Positions 10,001 to 18,453 of a stretch of DNA of 28,328 nt are shown piece after piece. The stretch is from an uncultured Pseudomonadota bacterium (lineage in GTDB: Bacteria > Pseudomonadota > Gammaproteobacteria > Burkholderiales > Burkholderiaceae). The DNA is taken from NCBI GenBank assembly GCA_946480245.1, contig CAMLIZ010000050.1:1-28328 (forward strand), written 5' to 3'. A program made the translations under genes and the position numbers. Numbering within the stretch: the first letter of the stretch is position 1; the number at the start of each line of letters is the position of its first letter. The notes under the pieces were generated by a model. The model was not told where the DNA came from, searched no databases, and saw only the letters and a list, made by a program, of their open reading frames with translations.

Positions 10001-13000
10001 CGAACCGACGCCAGCCGCACCGCCTGCGCCCGTTGCACCGGTGGTCGAGGAGGCGGTGGATCCCGACCAGTTCAAGATGGTGGGGCCGCTGCGCATCAGC
10101 ATCCCGCTGTTCAACATCTACCTCAACGAGGCCGACGAACTCTCGCGCCGTCTGACGGCGGAGCTGGGCGAGTGGTCGCTCGAGCTGCACCGTCCGGTGG
10201 GCGAGCATGCGATCGCCATGGCGCATTCGCTGGCGGGCAACTCGGCCACCGTGGGCTTCACCGAGCTGTCGCAGCTGGCACGGGCGCTCGAGCACGCGCT
10301 CATGCGTTCGCATGCCATCGGCCGCGGGGAAGCCGCCGAAGCGCAGCTGTTCATCGACGCCGCGGAGGAAATCCGTCGCCTGCTGCACCAGTTTGCCGCC
10401 GGCTTCCTGAAAGAGGTGCCGCCCGAGCTGCTGCGCCGCCTGGCCGCCCACGAGGTGGAGGCCGCGCAACGCATGCAGGCGATGGGCGACGTGGCCGAGG
10501 CGGAGGCGGAGGCCGACGACGCTGCGCCGCCGCTCGCCGCCGAGCTGGAGCCGCTGCCGGAGTCGCCCTCGAGCGTCGAGATGCCGGCCGAGCTGCCGGT
10601 GGTGGCCGAGGTCGTCGAAGTGCCGGTGCCCGAGGCGCCCGCCATCGAGCCGCCGCCGGTGCACGAGGTGCCGGTCGCCGCCGAACCGCTTGCGGCAGAG
10701 GCAGCACAGCCGCAAGCCGCCACCGCACTCGGTGAGCTGGGCCATGCCGAGCTGAAGACCTTGCATGCGCTGCCCGATGTGGAGCGCGTAGCGGTGGTCG
10801 CGCGCGGCGACGCGCTCGACGACGAAGACGACATCGACGCCGTCGACGCGATCGACGCCGAGTTGTTCCCGATCTTCGAGGAAGAGGGCCAGGAGCTGCT
10901 GCCGCAGCTGGCCGGTCGCATGCGCGAGTGGGTGAAGCACCCGGCGGACGCCGGTGCTGCGGCCGCGTGCATGCGCACGCTGCACACGCTGAAGGGCGGC
11001 GCCCGGCTTGCCGGCGCGATGCGCCTGGGCGAAATGGCGCACCGCCTGGAAACGGCGATCGAGCACCTCCTCTCGCGCGACGCCGCACTGAGCGTCGACG
11101 AGGTGGCGCCGCTCGAGTCACGCGTCGACGCGCTGCAGGCGCGCTTCGATGCGCTGCGCTCGACCGACGCGGCGGCCTACGAGCAAGCCGCGGCCGCGGT
11201 GCAAGAGGCGATGCGCGAGGAAGCGCAGGCGCCGGTGCACGTGGAGCCCGAGGCGCCCGTCGAGGCGCCGGTCGAGCAGGTGCCGGTTGCGCTCGCACGG
11301 CCGGCGGCCGAAGCCATCACGCCGCTCGAACCGGTCGCCGAAGCGCCGCTCGCGGCGCCAGCCGCGGCACCCGCGGTCGCCGAGCCCGCAGCTGCTGCCG
11401 CGCCGGCGCCGATCGACTGGACCCGCTTTGCCGGTGGTGCTGCGGCGCGGCGCCTGCCGGCGGAGCGCGGCACGGCTGCGGCCAGCCATGCGGCCGTGCG
11501 CGTGCGTGCGCCGCTGCTGGACCGCCTCGTCAACCACGCAGGCGAGGTGTCGATCACGCGTTCGCGCATCGAGTCTGACGTGACGCAGATGAAGAGTTCG
11601 CTGACCGACCTGACCGAGAACCTGGAGCGCCTGCGCCGCCAGCTGCGCGACATCGAGCTGCAGGCCGAGACGCAGATCACCTCGCGCATGGAGCAGGCCA
11701 AGCAACAGGCCCAGGCCTTCGACCCGCTGGAGTTCGATCGCTTCACGCGCTTCCAGGAACTGACCCGCATGATGGCCGAGTCGGTGAACGACGTGGCCAC
11801 CGTGCAGCGCGCACTGCAGCGCACCTTGCAGTCGGCGGAAGACGAACTGGCCGCGCAGGCGCGCCTCACGCGCGACCTGCAGGACGACCTGCTGCGCACG
11901 CGCATGGTGGAGTTCGAGGGCTTGTCCGAGCGCCTGTACCGCGTGGTGCGCCAGGCGGCCAAGGAAACGGGCAAGCAGGTGCGGCTGGACATCGTGGGCG
12001 GCTCGATCGAAGTCGACCGCGGCGTGCTGGATCGCATGACCGGCGCGTTCGAGCACCTGCTGCGCAACTGCGTGACGCACGGCATCGAGACGCCGGAGGC
12101 GCGCACCGCCAAGGGCAAGGATCCGGCCGGCCAGATCACGGTGCTGCTGACCCACGAAGGCAATGAGGTGGGCGTGGAGTTCCGCGACGACGGTGGCGGC
12201 CTGAACCTGCAGCGCATCCGCGATCGCGCGGTGCAGATGAAGCTGCTGGCGCCCGAGGCGCAGCCGAGCGAGGCGGATCTGGCGAACCTGATCTTCACGC
12301 CGGGCTTCTCCACGGCCGACACGGTCACCGAGCTGGCTGGGCGCGGCATCGGCATGGACGTGGTGCGCAACGAGGTCAACGCGATGGGTGGTCGCATCGA
12401 GACCGCCACCGCCGCAGGCCAGGGCACCAGCTTCAAGCTCGTGCTGCCGCTGACCACTGCCGTGACGCAGGTGGTGATGGTGCGCTGTGGCGACACCACC
12501 GTGGCGATCCCGTCCACGCTGATCGAGATCGTGCGGCGCGCCAAGCCGCAGGAGATGGAGCAGGCGTATGCGCAGGGCCAGTACGGCTTCGGCGATCGCA
12601 ACCTGCCGTTCTTCTGGCTCGGCGCACTGCTGCAGTCGAGCGCGCGCGGCACCGAGACCGGCCGCATGCTGCCCGTGATCATCGTGCGCAGCGCGCAGCA
12701 GCGCGTGGCGCTGCATGTCGACGAAGTGCTGGGCAACCAGGAAGTGGTCGTCAAGAACCTGGGTCACCAGATGTCGCGCCTGCCCGGTCTGGCCGGCATG
12801 ACGCTGCTGGCCAGCGGCGCGGTGGCGCTGATCTACAACCCCGTGGCGCTGGCCACGCTGTACGGCGAGTCGGCCTGGGCGCAGATGCGCGAGGTGCATG
12901 CCCAACCGCAGGCCGTCGCAGCGCAACCGGTGGCCGAGCCCGCCGTGGCGCTCGCGCCGCTCGTGCTGGTGGTGGACGATTCGCTCACGGTGCGCCGCGT

Positions 13001-13331
13001 CACGCAGCGCCTGCTGGTGCGCGAGGGCTACCGCGTGGCGCTGGCCAAGGACGGCCTCGAAGGCCTGGAGCGCCTGGCCGAGGAGAAGCCGGCCGTGGTG
13101 CTGTCGGACATCGAGATGCCCCGCATGGACGGCTTCGACCTGGTGCGCAACATGCGCGGCGACGAGCGCTGGCGCGGCCTGCCGGTGATCATGATCACCT
13201 CGCGCATCGCCCAGAAGCACCGCGACTACGCGGCCGAACTGGGCGTGGACCACTACCTGGGCAAGCCCTACGCGGAAGAGGATCTGCTGGCGCTGGTCAG
13301 CCGGTATGCTACGGTCGCAATGCCTGTCTGA
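7053..13331 (+). CDS. pilL: PilL/ChpA, hybrid CheA-type histidine kinase with several phosphotransfer domains
   Basis: The 2092-residue kinase at the centre of the Pil/Chp system phosphorylates PilG and PilH. Histidine-phosphotransfer (HPt) domains are clear at H758 (HTLKGSSRMVG), H1058 (HSLAGNSATVG) and H1311 (HTLKGGARLAG). A candidate lies at H64 (HQGVGALELVG), and a degenerate copy has Gln at 494 (QAMRGVLSVLG). Ala/Pro/Glu-rich linkers occupy about 686-706, 848-1004, 1149-1227 and 1390-1456. The dimerisation helices span about 1480-1630. The ATPase domain has N1672 (HLLRNCVTHG), DDGGG at 1712-1716 and GRGIGMD at 1763-1769. A CheW-like domain follows (about 1802-1935), then a receiver with D1975/D1976, phospho-acceptor D2019 and K2071. 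Pseudomonas ChpA is longer and has more Xpt domains (recalled). The ATG at 7053 has GAAGAG upstream. The DGC gene starts 18 bases after the stop. Confidence 0.93.
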   Translation: MDARDTEHTDDLSALAWVQDELRKSLEAAHKALRRFVKESEALAGSDVDAVDPSVLRQARQQLHQGVGALELVGLPAGAQLLRASEAAVQRLASRPKKVDPAVVETIERASFALLDYLARRLAGKPVSALALFPAYRAVQVLADAERVHPADLWAHDWQWRELPREPQLSPLQADAQTRGEIEAQMLLMMRQSPKAAQRMSDLFAGLAAGADDRQLGTLWQLAAAFLEGQAFGMPPGDVYTKRIVSRLLAQIRICERGGVDVSERLAQDLLFFCAQAGAEADSGRTPRLAAVRRVYGLEQKSRIDYEDARLGRFDPAWIAQARKRVAGAKDGWSAVAGGELHRLNGLAEQFALVADSLKRLYPSGERLAEALQAAVQHTVASGQSPSAELAMEVATAVLYVDASLEDGEFDHPEEATRVQRLAQRIDNVRDGAPSEPLESWMEDLYRRVSDRQTMGSVVQELRASLSEVEKTIDQYFRNPAERAVLIPVPNQLQAMRGVLSVLGMDQASHAVLRMRDEVDALAATEVDAQRGVQAGIFDRLAENLGALGFLIDMLSVQPQLAKSLFRFDPQSGALRAVMGRGERGTHHAEAETPPGGDETRLLDQARDLALAAVHPDVSTEQVSRDLERLSHEALVADQPVLAEAMSTAQAALDIAQDEDQRQVVREELAHAMADFVATYSDAATLAPEPAPAPAPVPAPPAAPTAPGATGLEDDAEMREIFLEEAREVMQGAQEALAALADDSGNIGELTTVRRAFHTLKGSSRMVGLADFGEAAWSCEQLYNARLADAPQADEPLRAFTGEALVYLADWVDAIAAGAARGHDPQVVRSAADAMRMEGQRRTLALPSAVPPAPQPSLKAVVPELPSAAELELPVLAPSDEPPPVELPPLLEPDALPAAATETLELDAAAFAAEFAQPPETPVETTAVLGSTQLPPEVSFDLDLGSLDEAPAPPVLESVQTIELHLPDEDEAANDLSLAQLAPEPTPAAPPAPVAPVVEEAVDPDQFKMVGPLRISIPLFNIYLNEADELSRRLTAELGEWSLELHRPVGEHAIAMAHSLAGNSATVGFTELSQLARALEHALMRSHAIGRGEAAEAQLFIDAAEEIRRLLHQFAAGFLKEVPPELLRRLAAHEVEAAQRMQAMGDVAEAEAEADDAAPPLAAELEPLPESPSSVEMPAELPVVAEVVEVPVPEAPAIEPPPVHEVPVAAEPLAAEAAQPQAATALGELGHAELKTLHALPDVERVAVVARGDALDDEDDIDAVDAIDAELFPIFEEEGQELLPQLAGRMREWVKHPADAGAAAACMRTLHTLKGGARLAGAMRLGEMAHRLETAIEHLLSRDAALSVDEVAPLESRVDALQARFDALRSTDAAAYEQAAAAVQEAMREEAQAPVHVEPEAPVEAPVEQVPVALARPAAEAITPLEPVAEAPLAAPAAAPAVAEPAAAAAPAPIDWTRFAGGAAARRLPAERGTAAASHAAVRVRAPLLDRLVNHAGEVSITRSRIESDVTQMKSSLTDLTENLERLRRQLRDIELQAETQITSRMEQAKQQAQAFDPLEFDRFTRFQELTRMMAESVNDVATVQRALQRTLQSAEDELAAQARLTRDLQDDLLRTRMVEFEGLSERLYRVVRQAAKETGKQVRLDIVGGSIEVDRGVLDRMTGAFEHLLRNCVTHGIETPEARTAKGKDPAGQITVLLTHEGNEVGVEFRDDGGGLNLQRIRDRAVQMKLLAPEAQPSEADLANLIFTPGFSTADTVTELAGRGIGMDVVRNEVNAMGGRIETATAAGQGTSFKLVLPLTTAVTQVVMVRCGDTTVAIPSTLIEIVRRAKPQEMEQAYAQGQYGFGDRNLPFFWLGALLQSSARGTETGRMLPVIIVRSAQQRVALHVDEVLGNQEVVVKNLGHQMSRLPGLAGMTLLASGAVALIYNPVALATLYGESAWAQMREVHAQPQAVAAQPVAEPAVALAPLVLVVDDSLTVRRVTQRLLVREGYRVALAKDGLEGLERLAEEKPAVVLSDIEMPRMDGFDLVRNMRGDERWRGLPVIMITSRIAQKHRDYAAELGVDHYLGKPYAEEDLLALVSRYATVAMPV

Positions 13332-13349
13332 ACGGGCCCGCAGCGCTGA

Positions 13350-14387
13350 ATGTCCGAACTGGTCGACCACCTCGCCCTCCTCACCGGTTTCCGCGACCGG
13401 GACGTTCTGGACGTCACGCTGGTCGGCGCGTTCAAGGATCTTCTGCAGCCGGTGTCGGTGGCCATCTACCGCACCGTGGCGGACGCCAACGGCGAGCGCT
13501 GGCTCACGCGGGCGCGGCTCGATCGCCAGGACGTGGCCGCCACGGCCGATCCGGCCTGGGTCGACCTGGAGCAGCTGCCGCGGCTCGACGAGCATCCGCT
13601 GCGGCGTGACTGCTTGCGCACGCAGGAGGTGCTGGTCCACGCCGCCGCGTCGGGCGAACCGCACGTGAGCCTGTTCCCGGTGGCCACCGACCGGGAGGTG
13701 GTGGGCGTGCTCGAGATCGCCACCGAGCAGCCGATGTCGGCCGGCGACCAGCGCATGGTCGGCAGCATCCTGCGCATCTACCGCAACTTCCAGGGCCTGC
13801 TCGACTACAGCGAACGCGACACGCTCACCGGCCTGCTGAACCGCAAGACCTTCGACGAGACCTTCATGAAGACGGCGGTGCAGGCGCCGGCCGCCGTGGT
13901 GTGCGGCGAGGAGGGCCGCCGCACGCGCGCGGCGGGCCAGGGCTACTGGCTGGGCGTGATCGACATCGACCACTTCAAGAACGTCAACGACAGCTATGGC
14001 CACCTGATCGGCGACGAGGTGCTGCTGCTGCTGTCGCGGCTGATGCGCTCGAGCTTCCGCTTCCACGATCGCCTCTATCGATTCGGCGGCGAGGAGTTCG
14101 TGGTGCTGATGCGCTGCGGCAGCGACACCGATGCCGCACACGCTTTCGAGCGCTTGCGCCTGAACGCCGAGCGCTACAGCTTTCCGCAGGTGGGGCACAT
14201 CACCGTGAGCGTGGGCTTCACCGAGATCAAGCCCACCGACACGCCGAGCGCTGCGTTCGAGCGAGCCGACAAGGCCGTGTACTACGCCAAGACGCATGGC
14301 CGCAACATCGTGTGCAGCCATGCCGAGCTCGTGGCGCGCGGCGAACTGGTCGACAGTTCGAAGATCGGCGACGTCGAGCTGTTCTGA
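13350..14387 (+). CDS. GAF-GGDEF diguanylate cyclase
   Basis: This 345-residue cytoplasmic enzyme is predicted to make c-di-GMP from two GTP. Residues about 10-145 look like a GAF-type sensor domain (SLFPVATDREVVGVLEIAT), with no membrane helices. The GGDEF domain starts at DTLTGLLNRKTFD (157-169), has the metal-binding DIDHFKNVND (204-213) and an intact GGEEF at 246-250. The product-inhibition site RxxD is present as RFHD at 237-240, five residues before GGEEF, as in feedback-regulated cyclases. A short insertion rich in Ala and Arg (about 174-198) precedes the first metal-binding strand. It starts 18 bases after pilL and is probably part of the pil transcript. The GAF ligand is unknown. Confidence 0.9.
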   Translation: MSELVDHLALLTGFRDRDVLDVTLVGAFKDLLQPVSVAIYRTVADANGERWLTRARLDRQDVAATADPAWVDLEQLPRLDEHPLRRDCLRTQEVLVHAAASGEPHVSLFPVATDREVVGVLEIATEQPMSAGDQRMVGSILRIYRNFQGLLDYSERDTLTGLLNRKTFDETFMKTAVQAPAAVVCGEEGRRTRAAGQGYWLGVIDIDHFKNVNDSYGHLIGDEVLLLLSRLMRSSFRFHDRLYRFGGEEFVVLMRCGSDTDAAHAFERLRLNAERYSFPQVGHITVSVGFTEIKPTDTPSAAFERADKAVYYAKTHGRNIVCSHAELVARGELVDSSKIGDVELF

Positions 14388-14400
14388 CGCGCGGCGTCAG
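14384..14400. other. Palindromic stem spanning two convergent stop codons
   Basis: The arms CTGACGC (14384-14390) and GCGTCAG (14394-14400) are perfect inverted repeats around a GCG loop. The TGA of the cyclase gene (14385-14387) and the TGA of the photolyase gene (14397-14399, minus strand) lie in opposite arms. Only 9 bases separate the two genes, so this is the one place for a shared terminator-like structure. No T-run follows on either strand, so intrinsic termination is unproven. Confidence 0.4.
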
Positions 14401-15866
14401 CCTCGCGCGGCCGCATAGCGGGCCAGCGTCGCGGCGCGCGCCTCGTCGTGCTGAATCAGCGGCGGCGGGTAGTCCTTGCCCAGCACGACGCCCGCCGCCT
14501 CCAGATCCACCGGTCGCGCCAGCCAGGGCGCGTGAATCAGCTCGTTCGGCAGGCCTGCCAGCGCCGGCAGGTAGCGCCGGATGAAGCGTCCGTCGGCGTC
14601 GAACCGGCGGCTCTGCGTCACCGGATTGAAGATGCGGAAGTACGGCTGCGCGTCGCAGCCGGTGGAGGCAGCCCACTGCCAGCCGCCATTGTTGGAGGCC
14701 AGGTCGTAATCGGTCAGCTTCTCGGCAAACCAGGCCTCGCCGCGCCGCCAGTCCACGCCCAGGTCCTTGACGAGAAAGCTGGCGCTCACCATGCGCAGCC
14801 GGTTGTGCATGTAGCCGGTCTGGTTCAGCTGGTGCATCGCGGCGTCGACGATCGGGTAACCGGTGCGCCCGTCGGCCCAGGCGGCGAACAGTGCATCGCC
14901 GTGCTTGCCGTGCTCCCACTTGATGTGCTCGTACTCGCGCCGGAACGCGTGGCCCACCACGTGCGGATGATGGTGCAACACCTGGTGGTAGAAGTCGCGC
15001 CACACCAGCTCCGACAGCCACACTTCGGCGCCCTGCGAGCCGGCTTGCACCCGGTTGTGCGCCTCACGGGCAAGCCGGCGCACGCTGACCGTACCGAAGC
15101 GCAGGTGCGGCCCGAGGTAGCTCGGGCCCTTGACCGATGGGAAGTCCCGAGTGCTCCCGTAGTCGTCGATGCGCTCGAGAAAGTCGTCGAGCAACTCGTC
15201 GGCACCGGCGCTGCCGGTGGGCAGCTTCAGGCTGTGCAGGTTGGTGCGCTCGAAGCCGAGGGCGTCCAGGCTGGGGACGCCGGCCGTCTCGGCAGACAGG
15301 GGTGCCAACGCGGCGGCGTGGCGCGCCACCGGATAGGCCTGCAGGTAGAACGGCGCCAGCTTCCTGAGCCAGGCGGTGCGATACGGCGTGAATACGCTGA
15401 AGGGACTGCCGCTGGCGGTCAGCACCTCGTCGCGTTCGAAGATCACGTGGTCCTTGCTGGTGTGCATCGCGATGCCGGCGTCGGCCAGCCGGCCCCGCAC
15501 GTGCGCGTCGCGCGTCAGCGCGAACGGTTCGTCGTCATGGTTGGCGTACACCGCCTGCACCTGCAAGCGTGCCGCGAGTTGGGGCACGGCCTCGCGCGCC
15601 GCGCCTCGCAGCACGATCAGGCCGGCGGCCTCGGTGCCATGCGCCTGCCCCAGCGCGCGCAACTGGGCGTCCAGGTCGACCAGGCTGTCGCGGATGAACT
15701 CCACGCGCCGGTCAGCCCGTGGCAGGGCGGCGAGGATCTCGCTGTCGAACACGAACGCGCACCACACGCGCCGCGCGGCGCGCAACGCGTGATACAGCGC
15801 GGCATGGTCGTCGGCGCGCAGGTCGCGCCGGAACCACACCAGCGCGGTGGCGAGCGGCTTTTCCAC
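14397..15866 (-). CDS. phrB: Deoxyribodipyrimidine photolyase (CPD photolyase)
   Basis: This light-driven FAD enzyme splits cyclobutane pyrimidine dimers in DNA. It has 489 residues with the GTG start chosen here. The N-terminal alpha/beta domain starts LVWFRRDLRADDHAALYHAL and binds the antenna chromophore. The C-terminal helical domain carries the FAD and DNA-binding signatures: LSELVWRDFYHQVL, then DGRTGYPIVDAAMHQL (about residue 332 on), TGYMHNRLRMVSASFLVKDL, NNGGWQWAASTGCDAQPYF and FNPVTQSRRFD. These match class I CPD photolyases. The frame is open further up to a TTG at 15893, but family members begin close to LVWFRxDLR, so the GTG at 15866 is preferred. It is convergent with the cyclase gene and divergent from yqgE. 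Confidence 0.93.
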   Translation of the reverse strand: MEKPLATALVWFRRDLRADDHAALYHALRAARRVWCAFVFDSEILAALPRADRRVEFIRDSLVDLDAQLRALGQAHGTEAAGLIVLRGAAREAVPQLAARLQVQAVYANHDDEPFALTRDAHVRGRLADAGIAMHTSKDHVIFERDEVLTASGSPFSVFTPYRTAWLRKLAPFYLQAYPVARHAAALAPLSAETAGVPSLDALGFERTNLHSLKLPTGSAGADELLDDFLERIDDYGSTRDFPSVKGPSYLGPHLRFGTVSVRRLAREAHNRVQAGSQGAEVWLSELVWRDFYHQVLHHHPHVVGHAFRREYEHIKWEHGKHGDALFAAWADGRTGYPIVDAAMHQLNQTGYMHNRLRMVSASFLVKDLGVDWRRGEAWFAEKLTDYDLASNNGGWQWAASTGCDAQPYFRIFNPVTQSRRFDADGRFIRRYLPALAGLPNELIHAPWLARPVDLEAAGVVLGKDYPPPLIQHDEARAATLARYAAARG

Positions 15867-15912
15867 GGCCCGGAGTTTCTCGCGCTTTCGCAAAGTGCGA
15901 AGAGGCGCTGTT

Positions 15913-15918
15913 TAAAAT
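15913..15918 (+). promoter_or_regulatory. Candidate -10 box of the yqgE-ruvX-pyr operon
   Basis: TAAAAT at 15913-15918 (within TTTAAAAT) is the only AT-rich hexamer in the 59-base photolyase-yqgE gap. A transcript starting about 7 bases downstream would begin at or next to the ATG at 15926, giving a leaderless or very short-leader mRNA. No good -35 box was found at 16-18 bases spacing, so this is a weak call based on position and composition. Confidence 0.35.
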
Positions 15919-15925
15919 GGCCCGC

Positions 15926-16501
15926 ATGGCCGACGGCATCAACCTCACGAACCAGTTCCTGATCGCCATGCCCGGCATGGGCGACGGCACGTTCGCCGGT
16001 GCGGTGGTCTACATGTGCGAGCACACCGACAAGGGCGCGCTCGGCCTGGTGATCAACAAGCCGATCGACATCAAGCTGAAGAACCTGTTCGAGAAGGTGG
16101 ACCTGGCGCTCGACCGGGAGGACCTGGCCGAGCAACCGGTGTACTTCGGCGGCCCGGTGCAGACCGAACGTGGCTTCGTGCTGCACGAGCAGCTGGGCGA
16201 GGACGCACACTACAACTCCACGCTCGCGATCCCCGGCGGCGGCCTCGAAATGACCACCAGCAAGGACGTGCTGGAGGCGCTGGCCAACGGGGCCGGCCCG
16301 AAGAAGATCCTCGTCACGCTGGGCTACAGCGGCTGGAGCGCAGGCCAGCTCGAGGAAGAAATCGGCCGCAACGGCTGGCTTACGGTGGATGCGCAGCCCG
16401 AGATCATCTTCGACACGCCGGCCGACGAGCGCTACGGCCGCGCGCTGGCGCTGCTGGGTGTGGACCCGCGCATGCTGTCTCAGGAGGCGGGGCACGCATG
16501 A
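15926..16501 (+). CDS. yqgE: YqgE/AlgH family protein (UPF0301)
   Basis: This 191-residue cytoplasmic protein belongs to UPF0301. Signatures are INLTNQFLIAMPGMGDGTF at the N-terminus, GALGLVINKP near 42, VYFGGPVQTERGFVLH, then LGYSGWSAGQLEEEI and NGWLTVDA. The molecular function is not established; the AlgH name comes from a Pseudomonas alginate regulator locus. It is the first gene of a plus-strand string; its TGA overlaps the ruvX ATG, so the two are translationally coupled. I chose the ATG at 15926 because the family N-terminus begins right there. An in-frame ATG at 15917 would add three residues and would have AGAGG 11 bases upstream, so it remains possible. Confidence 0.9.
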   Translation: MADGINLTNQFLIAMPGMGDGTFAGAVVYMCEHTDKGALGLVINKPIDIKLKNLFEKVDLALDREDLAEQPVYFGGPVQTERGFVLHEQLGEDAHYNSTLAIPGGGLEMTTSKDVLEALANGAGPKKILVTLGYSGWSAGQLEEEIGRNGWLTVDAQPEIIFDTPADERYGRALALLGVDPRMLSQEAGHA

Positions 16502-16907
16502 GCGGCCGCGAGCCCTCCGCCCCCGCACCAGCTCCCCTTTCTTTTCTCGCTTTCGACTTCGGCACTCGCCGCATCGGCGTGGCCAGTGGCAACACGTTGC
16601 TGAAACAGGCGTCCCCGCTGACCACGATCGCCAACAATGGCGATGCCACCTTCACGGCGATCGGCCGGCTCATTGACGAGTGGCGCCCGCACGCGCTGGT
16701 CGTCGGCATTCCCTATCACCCCGATGGCGCACCGCACGACAATACGCGCCGCGCGCAGCGCTTTGCGCGGCAGCTTCACGGTCGCTTCCGGCTGCCGGTG
16801 CACCCGGTCGACGAGCGGTACAGCACGACCGAGGCGCTGGCGGCCGGCGCGCGCGATGTGGATGCCGCCTCGGCGGTGGTGATCCTCGACCAGTACCTGA
16901 GAACCTT

Positions 16908-16911
<4 letters not shown>
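16498..16911 (+). CDS. ruvX: RuvX/YqgF, Holliday junction resolvase-like nuclease
   Basis: This 137-residue RNase H-fold protein of the YqgF family is implicated in pre-16S rRNA 5' end processing and called a putative Holliday junction resolvase. The first catalytic Asp is in FLAFDFGTRRIGVASG (about residues 16-31). The VVGIPYHPDG loop is near residue 70, the conserved acidic region is PVDERYSTTEA, and the last Asp is in DAASAVVILDQYL. The N-terminal 15 residues (SGREPSAPAPAP) are a Pro/Ala-rich extension. The start overlaps the yqgE stop (ATGA at 16498-16501) and its own stop overlaps the pyrR start in the same way. Confidence 0.9.
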
Positions 16912-17411
<500 letters not shown>

Positions 17412-17413
17412 CC

Positions 17414-17491
17414 ATGAAGCCCCCACGCTCACTTCGTTCACTGCCCCCCGAGGGGGCTGGCCTCCTTGAGGTGGCTCGGCGGAGACCCTGA
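17414..17491 (+). CDS. Possible 25-codon leader reading frame before pyrB
   Basis: An ATG at 17414, two bases after the pyrR stop, opens a 25-codon frame that ends TGA at 17489-17491, sharing its last base with the pyrB ATG (TGATG). The GAGGAG at 17397-17402 could act as its ribosome site. The peptide starts [16 protein letters not shown] and is Pro/Arg/Leu rich; it resembles no protein I know. Because the frame runs through a repeated palindromic element, it may be a chance ORF. If translated, it would couple pyrB translation to pyrR or act as an attenuation leader. Confidence 0.25.
   Translation: MKPPRSLRSLPPEGAGLLEVARRRP
17418..17484. repeat. GC-rich palindromic intergenic element (REP-like)
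   Basis: The pyrR-pyrB gap carries AGCCCCC (17418-17424) and its inverted copy GGGGGCT (17452-17458), with an inner alternative hairpin GCCCCC-CGA-GGGGGC (17443-17457). A smaller stem CCTC-CTT-GAGG follows (17461-17471). The stretch CACGCTCACTTCGTTCACTG between the arms, followed by the C-run and G-run, is an intergenic repeat I recall from many Comamonadaceae-type genomes; this is recollection, not a search. Only one copy was seen in this window. Its position in the pyrB leader means it could serve as an attenuator or mRNA stabiliser. Confidence 0.55.
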
Positions 17492-18453
17492 TGCTGATGA
17501 AACGCAATCCGCAGCTCAATGCCCACGGCGAGCTGATCCACCTGCTGTCCATCGAGGGCCTTCCGCGCGCGGTGATCCACCACATCCTCGACACGGCCGG
17601 CACCTTCCTGTCGGTCAACGAGCGCGAGGTCAAGAAGGTGCCGCTGCTGCGCGGCAAGAGCGTGTTCAACCTGTTCTTCGAGAACTCCACGCGCACCCGC
17701 ACCACCTTCGAGATTGCGGCCAAGCGCTTGAGCGCCGACGTGCTCAACTTGGACATCGCGCGCTCGTCCACCGCAAAGGGCGAGAGCCTGCTCGACACCA
17801 TCGCCAACCTGTCCGCCATGCACGCCGACATGTTCGTGGTGCGACACAGCGAAAGCGGCGCGCCTTACCTGATCGCCCAGCACTGCGCGCCGCACGTGCA
17901 CGTGATCAATGCCGGCGACGGACGCCATTCGCACCCCACCCAAGGCCTGCTGGACATGTACACGATCCGGCACTTCAAGGGCGACTTCAGCAAGCTCACC
18001 GTGGCCATCGTCGGTGACATCGTGCATTCGCGCGTGGCCCGCTCCGACATCCACGGGCTCGCCATCCTGGGCGTGCCGGAGATCCGCGCGGTCGGGCCCA
18101 AGACGCTCGTGCCGGGCGACCTGGCCGCGATGGGCGTGCGCGTGTGCCACGACATGGCAGAGGGCGTGCGCGATGCCGACGTGATCATCATGTTGCGCCT
18201 GCAGAACGAGCGCATGAGCGGCGCGATGCTGCCGAGTGCGGGCGAGTTCTTCAAGCACTACGGCCTCACCGAAGACAAGCTCGCGCTTGCCAAGCCGGAC
18301 GCGATCGTGATGCACCCCGGGCCGATCAACCGCGGCGTGGAGATCGACTCCAGCGTGGCCGACGGCCGGCACAGCGTCATCCTGCCGCAGGTGACCTTCG
18401 GCATCGCGGTGCGCATGGCAGTGATGAGCATCATCGCGGGGAACGAAGCATGA
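17491..18453 (+). CDS. pyrB: PyrB, aspartate carbamoyltransferase catalytic subunit
   Basis: PyrB makes N-carbamoyl-L-aspartate from carbamoyl phosphate and aspartate, the committed step of pyrimidine synthesis. The 320-residue length fits. The carbamoyl-phosphate motif STRTRT is at 66-71, HPTQ at 148-151, the aspartate-loop region MLRLQNERM at about 234-242 and HPGPINRG at 275-282. The ATG at 17491 has GGAG at 17481-17484; a second in-frame ATG is two codons later. The last codons overlap the pyrX start (ATGA). No pyrI regulatory subunit follows. Together with the inactive dihydroorotase, this fits the large PyrB-PyrX type of ATCase complex. Confidence 0.95.
   Translation: MLMKRNPQLNAHGELIHLLSIEGLPRAVIHHILDTAGTFLSVNEREVKKVPLLRGKSVFNLFFENSTRTRTTFEIAAKRLSADVLNLDIARSSTAKGESLLDTIANLSAMHADMFVVRHSESGAPYLIAQHCAPHVHVINAGDGRHSHPTQGLLDMYTIRHFKGDFSKLTVAIVGDIVHSRVARSDIHGLAILGVPEIRAVGPKTLVPGDLAAMGVRVCHDMAEGVRDADVIIMLRLQNERMSGAMLPSAGEFFKHYGLTEDKLALAKPDAIVMHPGPINRGVEIDSSVADGRHSVILPQVTFGIAVRMAVMSIIAGNEA

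Noticed and set aside
8451..14321. Very long open frames on the minus strand opposite pilL and the cyclase gene
   Set aside because: Their translations are Arg/His/Leu/Gly-rich without known motifs, and the plus strand encodes a clear multi-domain kinase and cyclase. They are antisense shadows caused by high GC.
15867..15893. TTG start for the photolyase giving nine extra residues
   Set aside because: The added residues are not like the family and the GTG at 15866 starts close to the conserved LVWFRRDLR; kept only as an alternative.
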